Assembly: GCA_001972305.1 (NCBI GenBank)
Contig: BDDD01000716.1
Location: 205,737-269,736 of the forward strand
Direction of reading: 5' to 3'
From: Cephalotus follicularis
Lineage: Eukaryota; Streptophyta; Magnoliopsida; Oxalidales; Cephalotaceae
Length of the DNA: 64,000 nucleotides
Both the position numbers and the translations under genes were made by a program. Of the stretch, positions 1 to 11,862 are shown piece by piece. The notes under the pieces were generated by a model. It did no database searches and was not told the origin of the DNA. It saw only the letters and a program-made list of their open reading frames with translations. Every line of letters begins with the position of its first letter. Position 1 is the first letter of the stretch.

Positions 1-335
1 GTCATATATTTTTTCATAATGAAGCAAATTTTTGTAATCATCAAAAAGAGGGAGATTGTTGAGTCTCAATCATATGTTTTAATGATTACAAATTTGCATT
101 TAACATGTTTACTTAATGTGCAAGATATTAGAAAGTTCCACAAAAGGCAAAAATCATCTGTAGGGAAAAGACATCGACCTTCAAGAAAAGACATCGACGT
201 CTTAGGGTGCAAAAGTTACACGTCAAAATTGATTGATCACATCGATCCTTTCTCGTGAAGACATCGACGTCGATGAAAAGAAGTCGATCCCTTTCCATAG
301 ACATCGACGCCTTTCTAGACCTATCTGCCCAATTG
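1..335 (+). mobile_element. Copia-like element 3' tail and start of its LTR (fragment)
   Basis: Positions 44-57 form a purine-rich run (AAAAAGAGGGAGAT) like the polypurine tract that precedes the 3' LTR in SIRE/Maximus-type copia elements. It is followed at 58 by TGTTGAGTCTCAATC, a plausible LTR start. The LTR-like part then carries repeated ACATCGACGTC-type palindromes at about 172-310. It passes near 335 into sequence matching the gypsy LTR block at 44025 onward, so the copia LTR is truncated there. The junction is placed only to within about 20 bases. No coding sequence survives, and the copia assignment rests on the PPT/LTR-start signature alone. Confidence 0.4.
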
Positions 336-1939
336 ATCTCGGGATAGCGTTTGAGGTAGGGGTAATGACATATTTTGGAAGATATGAGTATGCATATCAT
401 GTATGGTTATTTTCTGCTTGATTGCATGCATTGATTGGTTTTGTATTAGGCATTGAAATATACAACCTGCTACTGCCTGCATTTTCTGGGCAAAGCAGTC
501 GACTGTTCTTCATGGTAGTCGACTACTCAATCTATCTAGTCGACTGTTAAGAGAAAACAGTCGACTACTCAATCAAAACAGCCGACTATCCTTGAGAACA
601 GCCGACTGTCCTGGGTTAAAATTCTAATATAGGTCCTGTTTGGGCCTCAATTTAAATGTAATTAACTTGGCCTCCATATGGATGATTAGAACAATCAATC
701 CTGGCCTTATATACAATTACATTTCCGAAACTAAACAAGTAGGCACTCATTGTGTGAGTTGCACACGAATGACTATGGCATGCTAATTACCTCATTGAAT
801 GTCTTGAATTGCTATTATGCTTCACTGTTTGTTGTATATACTACTGTCATAATTCGTATATACTGCCTAAGTGTTCTTCAACACTATTATCACTTATCTT
901 CATTGATTAAACCAAACTAAGTGCTATAAGCACGGATATGGATTTTACTAATGGTTTCAAAATGAATACTTATTGCCAATGAGTTGCTACTCCTCCTATG
1001 AGAGGAACCTACTGTTTTGTTCTCCAACTGGGAACCACTACTGTATTGATATCGTTTTCCTCTTAAGAGATGTACGATCACTGAATTGTTATATGTTTCC
1101 AAAGAAAACAACTACTATATTGCATATTATATATATATGTAATATTACTACTGAATTGATTGAATTGATTGTCTATGTTATTGCCGATTAGTCGAGTGAT
1201 GGAAGATGTCACTGGCTAACGGAGGTGGTCCTATGTGCCAGGAGTTGGCTAGAGTACACACCCAAACTATCTGCAATGCAGATCTTATTGTTAAAATGCC
1301 CGCTAATGCCGGTAGTAAATGTTACCTTATCTATCATCTTCGGAGTGTATGGTGATAGATAGGTGGCGCACAGTTGGTGCTAGGAGTTAGCGACATGTGA
1401 CACCCAAACCACAGTATGAATTGATTGTACCCTTGTGCGGTATTCTTGCATTGTATTGTCTATGGCCACTTGGCATGGTTGCTTATATATTGGAATACCT
1501 ATTAAATATATTTTCAATATAAAATGTCATACATGTTGCATTTATATATTCCTTAGCATGCATTATCTTCCTACTTAGCCAAGTGAGGGCAACGGTTAAC
1601 CCCTACAATTCAGATTAAGCGAAGACGTACGGGAGGTGCTGTTGGAGCTTTGGAGAGTTGCTTTTCTATCTTAAGGTTGTTATTTTTATGATGTACTGTA
1701 TTGTAATGAACGGTTCATACCTCGTGACGCTGTTGTACTTTCCTTATGTATAAGGATATTGTTGGATTATGCTTGCACGTAGTATGGGCTGCGTGCGGAT
1801 GACTTGTATTTTATATTCCGGCTTATTGAATGCTTCAGCTTATATATGAATTGTTGAATGGAATGCTAGAATATTATATTTATTTATGATATCACCATAT
1901 ATGCTTGTGTCTAATGGAACCAAAGGGCGGGGTGTGACA
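336..1939 (+). mobile_element. Ty3/gypsy LTR, 3' portion (fragment)
   Basis: From about 336 the sequence is collinear with 44025-46725 (interrupted there by a copia solo LTR). It is related more distantly to 61800-63674. All three end in GGGGTGTGACA, a usual gypsy LTR terminus. Shared landmarks are GATAGCGTTTGAGGTAGGGG near 345, the segment around TGTGCCAGGAGTTGGCTAGAG near 1235, a conserved stem with arms CTATCATC/GGTGATAG at about 1330-1360, and the CTAACCCCTACAATTCAGATT segment near 1600. The LTR ends at 1939. No 5' end and no internal coding region are present, so this is a truncated or solo LTR. Confidence 0.65.
490..615. repeat. Array of six CAGTCGACTG-type palindromes in a gypsy LTR
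   Basis: Six near-copies of a 10-bp palindrome with core TCGAC occur about 20 bp apart: CAGTCGACTG, TAGTCGACTA and CAGCCGACTG variants near 493, 513, 536, 558, 579 and 598. The same motif family appears at 43200-43290, 44190-44310 and 45390-45780. Confidence 0.85.
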
Positions 1940-1990
1940 TCAACGATAGCAATATATAAAGAAAGAACATCACTTGCAGAGGTTTAGTCA

Positions 1991-2952
1991 TCATCGATGA
2001 AAAAGGTAATGCTTGAGCTGTAGAAAAGCCTTATGACACTCGTCAGACCACACGAAACCCTCTAGATGCCTGAGTACCTTAAAGAATGGAAGGCACTTCT
2101 CTGTCATCCTAGATATAAATTTGCTCAATGCTGCCACTCTGCCATTGAGTCTCTGAATTTCCCTAACAGTTCTAGGAGGAGCTATGCTTTGAATTGCTGA
2201 GATCTTCTCTGGGTTAACATCAATCCTCTTGTTCGATACCATAAACCTAATTACTTCCCTGAGGTTACTCCAAAAGTGCACCTCATTAGATTTAGTCTCA
2301 ACTTGTATTGTCTCAGCACCTCGAAGACCTCTTTAAGGTCCTCCATATGAGATCTCTGATCTCTCATTTTTACAAGCATGTAATCCATATAGACCTCCAT
2401 ATTCTTACCAATTTGGTCTTGGAAGATCTTGTTTACCAGATATTGGTATGTAGCGCATGCATTTTTTAGACCAAAAGGCATCATCCTATAACAATACGTA
2501 CCCTAGTCTGTAATTAAAAAAGTTTTATCCTCGTCTGGAGTACCTTAATAAGCATCCATGAAGCTCAACAATCTGTGTCCTAAGGTAGCATCTACTAGCT
2601 AATCAATCTTCGAAAGAGGAAAATGCTCTTTGGGGTAAGCCTTATTCAAGTCTGTAAAATCAAACATTCCCCACTTTCCATTGGATTTTCGCACCATGAT
2701 CACATTTTCCAGCCATGTAGAATAGCGATCTTCTCTTATAAATCCAGCCTTAAGGAGTTTTTCTACCTCCTCTGCAATAGCAATTTGGATTTTTAGAGTG
2801 AAATTCCTCTTCTTTTGTTTGACTGGAGGGTGGTCTGGATCGATACTCAACTTATGGACAATAACATCATAGCTGACCCCTAGAACCTCTTCAGCAAACC
2901 ATGCAAATACAACATTGCTATCCCTTAAGAACTGGATAACCTCCTGCTTCAC
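1991..2952 (-). pseudogene. Tat-C reverse transcriptase fragment
   Basis: Two minus-strand reading frames cover the RT of a Tat-type polyprotein. 2952-2599 has QKKRNFTLKIQIAIAEEVEK and DFTDLNKAYPKEHFPL. 2484-2251 has MMPFGLKNACATYQYLVNKIF and the active-site box, here YMDYMLVK instead of the usual YIDDMLVK, so the second catalytic Asp is lost. The frame 2281-1991 continues into the RT thumb/connection (ISAIQSIAPPRTVREIQRLNG). Stops and frameshifts separate the pieces. It cannot be an active enzyme. Confidence 0.85.
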
Positions 2953-3259
2953 TAGGTCTTATAGTTTTGACCCAATGCAAAAAACCTTAGTCTTATCTGC
3001 TTCGTCGACTGTCACCTGGACAAGATCATTCATAGGTTCTGGTCTTTCTTATTCTATTTCATCCATGAAATTCATATTACCTATAGACAACGCCTTTTCT
3101 TTACCCTTTAGTTTTACAGTGGCAACCTAGCACTTACGCGCAGCTGTCTGATCTCCTTTGATTTGGCCTACTCCACAATTTGTTAGAAATTTGACTACCA
3201 AATGCTTGGTTGAAACTACAGCACCAAAATGATTCAAACCTGGTTGTCTCATAATTGCA

Positions 3260-3607
3260 TTATTGGCTAGGTTTATCAAACACAATAAACGTTCTATCTG
3301 CGAGAGCCTGTCTTGGGGATTCTTCAATAATAACTGGAAAAGTCACTAACCCCATTGGGTATACTACTTTCCCCCAAAAAAAACCAATAAGAGGAGTTTT
3401 GACAGGCTTCAACCTGTCCTCTGATATCTTTAATTGATCAAATGCGTACTTATACAGAACATCTACCGAACTGCCTCCGTCAACTAAGATTTTTTTCACG
3501 ATAAATAGATCCATATTAAGCTCTACCACCACTGGATCTGCATGGGGTAGCCATACATCATCGACATCAGAATCACTGAAGCTGATCACATCTTCAGACA
3601 TGCCCAC
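3260..3607 (-). pseudogene. Tat-C aspartic protease fragment
   Basis: The minus-strand frame encodes ILVDGGSSVDVLYKYAFDQL, matching the protease of Tat-A (ILIDSGSSADILYKHAFDQL at about 21390-21450). The catalytic triplet reads D-G-G here instead of D-S-G or D-T-G, a probable inactivating change. Upstream residues DVISFSDSDVDDVWLPHADPV match the linker between the gag zinc motif and protease in Tat-A. Confidence 0.8.
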
Positions 3608-3699
3608 TTTATATTTCTTAGGCTATTGTACCTCCATAATTCTCCATGCATACGCCTTCCATGAAGAGCTTGCATCTCCCGCAAAAAAGGGTCCCCTTG

Positions 3700-4900
3700 A
3701 GATAGTATTAACTATACCTCGAGGTTCCCTCACATTTATGTTCTGCTATTGAACATATATGTGATCGATCATCTAATCTTGATTAGCATTATTCTTGAAA
3801 CATGCGAGATAACCATTTTTTATCAACCTTTCTATTTCCTATTTCAGATGTTTTGTCTGCATTCATCTGTATTATGACCATTCTAGCAGCGGAATTGGCA
3901 ATGCTTAGTTTGATTTCTCTTCTCTGGTGGGCCTTTGAGTCTCTCTGGCCACGTAATAGGCTCATTTTTAATCTCCAAAGGTATATTAGCATATGACTCT
4001 GTCAAAAGCGTATACTTCTTGAAGTCTCTGAATTGAGGCTTTTATTTTTCTGAGCTCTTATTCAACTTATGATGAGCATCATCTTTCGATAGATTATCTC
4101 TTTCTTTTCTTTTGTCTCCTCTGCCCTGTCCAGACGTGCTAGATTCTCTGCGTTTGTTATCCTTCCAAACTCTGAATTTATAGGTTTCATCGCCTCTTCT
4201 ATGTTAATATACTTCTCTGCTCTCTTTAATAGATCATCCATGTTTTTAGGGTGTTTCTTCGTGAGAGAGTAATGGAAAGGTGTTCACCTCAAACCGCTCA
4301 GGATTGCAGCTACTGCAAAGGAAGGATCAAGATCCCTGACCTACAGAGATTCTTTATTAAAGCATGCCAGATACTGTCTTAAATTTTCGTTCTCTCTTTG
4401 CACAATAGACATAAGGTGCGGGAGGTCTTTCTTTGTGCTATGATGTTCATAAATTTCGTGACAAACAACTCACTGAGTTGTAAGAAGGAGTAGATTGACT
4501 TTGGTGACAATTTACTATACAAAGTCAGAGCAACACTTGTAAGCATTGCCAAAAATCCACGATAGAGGATAGAATCCGAAACATGATGGATATACATACT
4601 ATGATGATAGAGACGCACGTGATCCATTGGATCTTTTGTGCCATCATACTTTTCTATGACTGGTGGTTTGAATAATGGTGGAAGAGATTATTCCATAATC
4701 GGTGGTATAAAAGGATGGACATTCATATTCCTAAGCTCTGCTAGGTATCCTTCTTTGTGCTCGACATCTTTGACACTTAGGAATCGTCACTCTATATCTG
4801 CCATTCTCCTTTTCAAATCTAGCCTCTAGATAGTTTGGGCTCTAGTCCTGCTAGTAACATTAGATTGTCCCCTCTTGGGAGATCTATTTATGTTAGGACG
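3700..4900 (-). pseudogene. Tat-C gag remnants
   Basis: A short minus-strand frame at 4627-4379 contains SELFVTKFMNIIAQRKTSRTL, aligning with DQFTELFVTKFLNSTTQRRNSTHL in Tat-A gag. Flanking DNA between 3700 and 4900 has recognisable but frame-broken gag sequence. No long open frame remains. Confidence 0.6.
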
Positions 4901-5397
4901 TTCTCCTAGTCTAACCTGAACTGTCGTCTACCCAATCTATCAAAAACTGATCTACTGGGTTATCTGTCAACAGACCTGTTGTGACGAGATCTCTGCTCCT
5001 CCAAGAAATTATCAATAGCTACATCATCAGTTGATGGAGCTTGTTCCTCTTGATAATCGAAGTCTAAAGCATCAGAGGACTCTTTATGATCAGCCCTGTT
5101 CATCCGATAACCTATATTCTCGTTCCTTGCCAGTCGAGGAGGATTCTTGCACCGATCAGAGTTTCACTGTACCCTCGCCTTTTGTGCAAACTGTTGTATA
5201 GATTGTGAGATTTCTCGTATCTGCCATAGCGCAATTGGTTGAACTATGCGTAGGTAACAGGAACATCCTCCTATTGATTTTGCTGCTCTGGCTAATTTTG
5301 TTGAACCTGTTGTTTCTATTGATCCTATGTGTTGTTTCTTCTAGGAGGCAGTGTCGCAGAAATATTGTATAAATTTGTGAAAAATAATGATCGTCTC

Positions 5398-5412
5398 ACA
5401 CAGACGGCGCCA
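5398..5412 (-). promoter_or_regulatory. Tat-C primer-binding site
   Basis: The minus strand reads TGGCGCCGTCTGTG a few bases inside the LTR end, matching TGGCGCCGTCTGTGGGAA of Tat-A. Tat/Athila-type elements commonly carry a PBS of this form, where the TGG start pairs with the tRNA CCA end. The priming tRNA is not resolved here. Confidence 0.75.
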
Positions 5413-5417
5413 ACTAT

Positions 5418-5915
5418 TGATGCAAGAAACTGATTCCTTCATCAACACGAAATGTGGCAATCAAAGTTTGCTCTTTCTCGAGCCGCATGACCCATGGAAA
5501 CCAGACAAGTGACCAAAGAAGGTTTCAGGGAATACCTTCCGATGTTTAAGTTAATACAGTGAAGAAGAAAATCGTATAAAAACCCAAGAGAAAATAAGAA
5601 TTGTTCAAGACTTAATAAGTTCGAACATGAACCTTCTGAATGAAGGTCATATTTATAGCAATAAAGGTAGGGTTACCTTGTAAAATCCTAGTTGATTTCG
5701 AATTATATATGGATTGAGATATTTTCCCTTCGTATGAGTGCTAGGAGGGATCTACCTAAGATTTTTGGGATTGACGTTATCTAAATTTCTAGAATGAATT
5801 TGTCTGAGATTCTCTTCAATAATTAATGAGATTTAATATAGTTAAACCATTTTCATTAATAAGTGGTCTATCCACATGGCATGTTATGTTTGAAGGACAA
5901 ATTTTACCCATATCA
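5418..5915 (-). repeat. Tat-C 5' LTR
   Basis: On the minus strand it begins TGATATGGG (from 5915) and ends TGCATCA (5418), followed by a 5-base gap and the PBS. Tat-A and Tat-B LTRs likewise begin TGAT and end ATCA before the PBS. A TATA-like CTATAAATATG lies on the minus strand near 5655. There is no second LTR for comparison, so the outer edge at 5915 is inferred. Confidence 0.6.
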
Positions 5916-5996
5916 ATATTCTACGCACATATTTATTTCTAATTTATTTTATCGTCTTAGTAAAATTTAGTTATAGTAGAATCTAGAAACCAAGAT

Positions 5997-6345
5997 GGGA
6001 AAAGTAAAATTTAGTCCCTGATCTTTGATGTGAGAGACACTTTAGTATCTCTATTATGATAAATGACACGTTAGTCTCTGTCAGTAAATGAAATAAAAAA
6101 GTCAAGTAAATACAAGAACTAAAGTATCGGATCAACACTTATATTTAACAACTATTGTATCTTTGTTATCAAATGTCAAAAACTAATTTGTTCTTTATTT
6201 TAACGGAATTGTTAACGGTCAACAAACGGAGTGACTAATGTTTATAGTCAACGCTCATAGTTAGAAATTAACATGTCATTTGTCATAATAGATGAACTAA
6301 AGTGTCTCTAACACCATATATTAAGGACTAATTTGTACTTTTTCC
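5997..6345. mobile_element. MULE-type MITE upstream of the NHL gene
   Basis: Terminal inverted repeats of about 80 bases face each other. The left arm starts GGAAAAGTAAAATTTAGTCC and the right arm ends GGACTAATTTGTACTTTTTCC on the plus strand. Inner parts also pair (GACACTTTAGT / ACTAAAGTGTC). Flanks AACCAAGAT and AATCAAGAA form an imperfect 9-bp duplication (7 of 9). There is no coding capacity. Long TIRs plus 9-bp flanks suggest a Mutator-derived MITE. Confidence 0.65.
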
Positions 6346-6439
6346 AATCAAGAAACAATTATTTTAGAAGAATTTCATTACTTTTATAAAATTCAAAAAT
6401 AACCTAAGCAAAGAAGCTACTGCAATTGGCAAACGAAAA

Positions 6440-6625
6440 AATCATTAATTAATACAAGAGTAATGTTATTCATCTTAATTAATATGATATTAATTAATAC
6501 ACGTCATATATGATAATATAAATACATTATTATTTATGTATCATTCAAAACATTACATCATTTAGATACAAATCCAGAAAAAAAAAATCTAAAAAATACA
6601 TATTACTCTTAATATAATATCCCCA
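6440..6625. repeat. AT-rich short inverted-repeat element, possible MITE
   Basis: AAGAGTAATGTTATTC near 6456 is inverted and repeated imperfectly as ATACATATTACTCTTAAT near 6600. The interior is AT-rich with TAATTAAT repeats. No clear target duplication was found. Confidence 0.35.
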
Positions 6626-7101
6626 TCGCATGTGTTAAAAAGCACCGCGAGCATTTAGGCAGGGAATAAATGTTAGTACGTAGTTAGTTTTGTAGTAATA
6701 TTGCGTTATAAACTTATATTTATTACTCACGAAAAAAAAAATTAAAGACATAATCTGATAATCGCATCACGTGATTCTCTTGCTTTTCGCCTTTTTTTTC
6801 CCTCTCTTTCTTTCTTTCTTTCTTTTTTTCTTCCTTTATATTCTTTTGTCTCTTTCTTCACAGTCAAAAAACAAACTTTCTTTTTAATTTTTAAAAAAAA
6901 AAAACCAAAAAGAAACACTGATTGTAAGTAGTTCCTTTAAGTGCCATTTTGTTTTTGAAATACCACATTTATATTTTATACTTACGCAGATATGATATGA
7001 ACTAGGGTTTCTTTAAATGCTCACTGCTTAGAGCTCCGGCCAAGAGCCTAACAGTTTGGAATTTGATCTTGAATTTTGGGTTTTTGTTAACTATCCAAAT
7101 A
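6626..7101 (+). promoter_or_regulatory. Upstream region and 5' UTR of the NHL-repeat gene
   Basis: The stretch contains a pyrimidine tract (CTTTCTTTCTTTCTTT, about 6785-6860), common near plant transcription starts, followed by A-rich DNA. GATTGTAAGTAG near 6920 could be a 5'-UTR splice donor, but no convincing acceptor lies just before the start codon. No single TATA box can be fixed with confidence. Confidence 0.4.
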
Positions 7102-10100
7102 ATGGGTATAATGGGCATGAAGAAGGAGAATGTGTTGGTGTTGGTTCTTGCTCTTTTACTGCTTTTTGGAGTTGCCTCTTCAGCTCCCGTTACTACACCT
7201 GCAAGTAAGTGAGTGTAAACATATTTAATATAGATATATTTTTTGTGTTTGTGTATTTTCTTAAAATCTGCTCTTTTATACTTTATCTGGTTTTGTTTTT
7301 TTAGCCTGAATTCTAAATTGATAAATCCTTTTACTTGGCAGAGATTGTTGGTGGGTTTTTCTCAAATGCTGTGTCTGCTTTTATGAAATGGCTGTGGTCA
7401 CTTAAGCCCGCCACCAAAACTGGTAAATAGTTCTCTGATTCTGCTACTAACATTTGTTGTTGTTGTCTTTGTGTTGAGTGCGTGCGTGTGTATGTGTGTC
7501 TATGGGTGTGGAGATTGGTATATTGTATGGTGGGATTTATGGATTTTGTGTGCGCAGCTATTACTGGCCGTCCAATGATGAAGTTTGAAAGTGGCTACAC
7601 TGTGGAGACTGTTTTTGATGGAAGTAAGCTTGGGATTGAGCCCCACTCAGTTGAGGTGTTGCCCAGCGGGGAGCTTCTGATTCTTGACTCCGCTAATAGT
7701 AACCTACACAGGATCTCTTCTTCTCTTTCTCTATGTAAGTGAGTTTCTTGTTATTGCTTCAAATAATTGTCATTGGCTTTTGTTTTGTCTCATTTTCAAC
7801 TCTCCTTTGTTTCGGATTGTTTTTGAGTATGTTTCCAGTCAATGTTTTGACTCTTGTCAACAATTCAGCTGTCAGAAATCATTGGTTGTAATAATTTGTT
7901 TGTGCAAATAAAAACAAATACGCAGCTTCTTCTTACCAAAGTTGCAGTGCTGTTTAATGACATTGTGATAATTGTCGACGTTGATATGAGCGTTACTTAT
8001 ATTGCAATGGGTTCTGCAGTAGACTACTATTTTTTGTAAGGTACAAGGCACCTTTTAGCTAACTTTGAAGCATTATCTAGCCTTCCATTTCTTATGTATA
8101 TCTGTATTTTTATATTTAAGATTTAACTGTGCCTCAAATACGTAATTAATTATTTTCTAATTGGTTTTGGGAAGAAGGGGCCTGGTCTGTCTGGAGGGAA
8201 GTGACTAGAATAAATTAAAATACAGGCCAGTCTGGAGGGAAGTGACTAGAATAAATTGAAATAACCAACAATATAAGGTGAGACTTGTATAATTAGATTT
8301 ATGCTATTGTGTATTACATCAGCATCAATATATCATGTTTTAAATATGATGCTATGATAAAATAGTTCATAGAATATGGCTTTGTAATGAGATTATCAAT
8401 ACCTCTATTTGTTAATTTGGAGGATTATGTGAATGTTAAACCAAATTTTGGCAAACTTAGCATGTTACTGAGTCACATATGCACACTGGATATATGTTAT
8501 ATACGATACTTGTAGTTTATATATTTTTACCTCCAGTTGTTTTACATTTTATACATGGTTTCGTTTGACTTATAACTCCTGCATATCTCATCCTATGTCA
8601 AAGGACTCTTGGCTCGTGAAACACCATGCTTGTTATTGTTCTGGAATGATTTTGTGTGTGTATCTGTTCTTTCCTTATCATGATATTTTTATTAAATTCC
8701 TGTGTGAAATGCAGACTGCAGACCGAAGCTGCTCACTGGGTCCCCTGAAGGATATGCTGGACATGTGGATGGGAAACTTAGAGAAGCTAGGATGAATCAC
8801 CCAAAGGGTCTCACTGTTGATGACAGAGGAAACATTTACATTGCAGACACTGTGAACTTGGCAATCAGGAAGATAAGTGATGCAGGTAAATCATTTTTGT
8901 GTTAGGTTTGAGTATTCTCACTGCCAAGAGGATTCTTTTCTGAAGATCCCAGCCCTCTCATAGTAGGTCTGTTGTTAACCACAATTTAAACTTCTGCCAT
9001 CATTTAATGTTATTGAAAAATATGATATGATTATAAGGCAATCTTAGACACTATGTATGATTGCTTATCTATAGCATGTCTTGCAAGGTTGTTATCGTTG
9101 TTGGGAGTAAAAGTTGGATATGTAGATTGCCATTGCTGATACAGTAAAAAATTATCCTACAGGAGTTACAACAATAGCTGGAGGGAAATGGGGTCGTGGA
9201 GGGGGCCATGCAGATGGACCAAGTGAAGATGCAAAATTTTCCAATGATTTTGATGTGGTGTATATTGGAAGCAGTTGTTCCTTGCTCGTCATAGACAGAG
9301 GAAACCGAGCTATTAGAGAGATTCAACTCCATTTTGATGACTGTGCTTATCAATATGGGAGTAGTTTTCCTCTTGGTAAATCAACCAATCCAAAATTAGT
9401 CTTTCGATTTTTTGACTATGTGGTGGGTTGTAGGTAATTGTTTTCCACCGTTTCAGGGATTGCGGTACTTGTTGCTGCTGGTTTCTTTGGTTACATGCTA
9501 GCGTTGCTCCGACGTAGAGTGGGTACAATTGTGTCTTCCCAGAATGTAAGTTCTCTTTTTTTTAAAATCTTAATTTCACTTATAATTTTCAGTATCTCCA
9601 TTCAATAGGATGATTGCCGTCTCTAAATATTTGATATGTAATTTGCATAGAAAGTAAAAGTATTGGGTTTTCCAATGAACCATTTCATGCCTCCTCTGCA
9701 TTGGCTGAGCCCAAAGGGGGAAAAGTAGATCTGTAAAAGCATTGTAGAATTCTTCTCTTGTGAATCTAGCTAAAGAACATTAAGTTCATAGTAAGCATTA
9801 CTGAAATGGCAAGTTTTAGTTATAAAAAAGAAAAGAAAAGGAATGACGAGTTTGTAAAGATGCAAATATACCTTGTTGAAATGGCAAATATATCTTTCCT
9901 AGCACATGCAAATTAGTTTTTTAGTCTCATATTTTCATTGGGGAACAATTCTTATTCTTTACTTTTGTACCTTCTGCTTATGCTCCTGAAGGATCAGGAT
10001 ACAAAGAGTGCCAACATGCCCCCAAGTCAATATCAGAAGCCTCTAAAGTCAGTCAGGCCACCGTTAATCCCAACTGAAGATGAAGAGGAGAAGCAAGAAG

Positions 10101-10654
10101 GCTTCTTTGGATCCCTTGGGAAACTTTTCATCAACTCCAGGGCATGTGCAACCGAAATATTGGGAGGAATATTTCTTGGTTTCAGAAAGAAGCCTCTTAA
10201 CTATCAACATCAGAGCCAACAGCAATATCAACATCAGAAACCTTGGCCTGTGCAAGAGAGCTTTGTGATACCAGACGAAGATGAGCCCCCTTCCATCGAC
10301 ACCAGAAGCCCTACCCCTCGGAAAACCTATGCATTCATGTCTAGGGATGCAGAAAAGATACATCAGTTGCGTCAAAGTCGAGCTTTCTATAATGTTTGGG
10401 AAGGTGAAGTTCAGCTGCAGCAGAAGCAGAAGCAAAAGCAACAGCAACAGCATCATCATCATCAGTATCAATCATCCACCCCACATACTTACTATGAGCA
10501 GAGCTGTGAGAAAACCAATGAGATTGTGTTTGGGGCAGTTCAGGAGGTCGATAGGAAGGGCGAAGCTATAATCATAAAGCCTGTCAATTATGGAGATCCT
10601 GTTTTTGATCATCATAATATTCACACTCGAATAGGTCACACTCGGGGCTATTGA
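7102..10654 (+). CDS. NHL-repeat-containing membrane protein (about 498 aa, seven coding exons)
   Basis: I reconstruct exons 7102-7204, 7342-7422, 7558-7734, 8715-8885, 9163-9375, 9457-9545 and 9992-10654. All introns have GT-AG ends and consistent phases, with TGA at 10652. The protein starts with a hydrophobic signal-like segment (VLVLVLALLLLFGVASSAP, about residues 11-29). Beta-propeller NHL repeats follow at about 75-245, including HPKGLTVDDRGNIYIADT and LLVIDRGNRAIREI. A membrane segment lies at about 249-266 (GIAVLVAAGFFGYMLALL). The C-terminal cytosolic tail has a Pro/acidic patch (RPPLIPTEDEEEK), Gln/His-rich runs, and NEIVFGAVQE near the end. This layout fits the plant NHL/SGL-like beta-propeller family known from Arabidopsis. 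Its ligand and cellular role are unknown to me. The exon 7 acceptor could be either of two nearby AGs (9991 or 9997). Confidence 0.88.
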
Positions 10655-11862
10655 TCATATACAGAAAAGAGATTTGGGAGGTATAATTTCTTTCCATCAT
10701 AATTTTAGTGCTTCAAACATTACGTGTAGTTGGTGTTAAAGATTTCTTATCAGAGAAGGGAGCATTTGTATGAGCAACTTCTAGTGCCATGCAAGGTTTT
10801 TCCTTAAAGCTGTCAAGAGTATAGTAGGCCTGGAAAGAAAATGGAAACATGTGTAGAACTAGTATTACAAATCATGAATTGCTCTTTTTCACTGATGCAC
10901 TCTTCAATTCCCAAAGAGTTATTCTTTGTTTATAACTATATCTGCAGTTGAAATTAGCCAAGTAAAAGTATTAGTATGCTGTTATTCTTCAAGTCTTTCC
11001 CCTTATGATGAGGCAGATTACAAGTTTTGGCACTGCAAATGATGCCTGCAACTGAAGAAAAAAAATGATAAACTTTTAGTACTATTATAGTATATGGATG
11101 GAATAATAGGTACCTCCAAGTATAATTTTTACGCTTCTAACATTTTTTTGTTCTTTTATAGTAAAAATCATTATCCTGTCTTTGACCGATGCATATGGCG
11201 AAATATGTAGTATTCTATGATTCAATACTACATAATAACACTGAATTTTTTTCTGAAAAATTGCACAAAAATTGCCCAAAATATTATTTGTGTCTAAGTT
11301 ACTTTGCTAATCAAGCAACTTGGAGTTGTATTCAGTCATGACACAACAACAAATCCGAGTTAATTGGAAATCAACCGATTTGGGTATAGTATAAATAAAT
11401 TTGAATCAAATTTCAATCAACCTATTTAACACGATTAATAAACATGTTATTTTTGGAATACTCTATTTTAATATAATTTAACCAACAATTAACTTGTTTA
11501 TATAGTTTAACTTGTCTTAATATTGTTTAATTTACTTAAAATGATGACAAAAAATAGAATACTAATAGTTTACAATTTCAAAAAAAAAAACTTAAAAGCA
11601 CTTTTTTCTCTTTAATTAATTAAGTGATTCAATTTGTTAAAGTGATATAAATATATTATTAACAATTATTACTATTAAATTTTAGGTAAATTTGTTTAAA
11701 GATCAAAACTTCATATTGTTAAATAAATTGACTTTTTTCTTTGATTATTAAATGATTTATACAAGTTAACCGGTATGTTTGAGTTTTTTTTATAAGGACA
11801 CGATTAATAAAAAGACTAGGTTTAGATTGACCTTTAGAGCATAATTATCCTATTCGAATATG
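10655..11862. other. 3' UTR and AT-rich intergenic DNA after the NHL gene
   Basis: No gene is seen. The first few hundred bases are presumably the 3' UTR of the NHL gene. From about 11340 the sequence (CACGATTAATAAACATGTTA; AGGTTTAGATTGACC near 11820) resembles a widespread plant hAT-derived repeat rich in ACACGATTAATAAA and GGTTTAGGTTGACC motifs. This appears to continue after the GC-rich MITE, at about 12390-12520 (GACCCGAAGGTCAATC; GGTCGCATTGATAC). It is heavily decayed. Confidence 0.4.

Larger units (their letters stand above)
1991..5915 (-). mobile_element. Tat-lineage Ty3/gypsy retrotransposon, decayed (Tat-C)
   Basis: On the minus strand this holds, in order, an LTR (5915-5418), a primer-binding site (5412-5398), gag remnants (about 4900-3700), protease (3607-3260) and reverse transcriptase (2952-1991). 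The element ends just after the RT domain, next to the gypsy LTR end at 1939. RNase H, integrase and the 3' LTR are missing. The reading frame is broken many times. Its proteins align with those of Tat-A at 19500-25068, for example PVKTPLIGF versus PVKTPLVGF after the protease. The copy is older and more degraded than Tat-A. Confidence 0.85.

Noticed and set aside
10064..10471. 135-codon minus-strand frame opposite the NHL gene
   Set aside because: It is the shadow of the Gln/His-rich C-terminal exon (CAG/CAT repeats read as Leu/Met runs).
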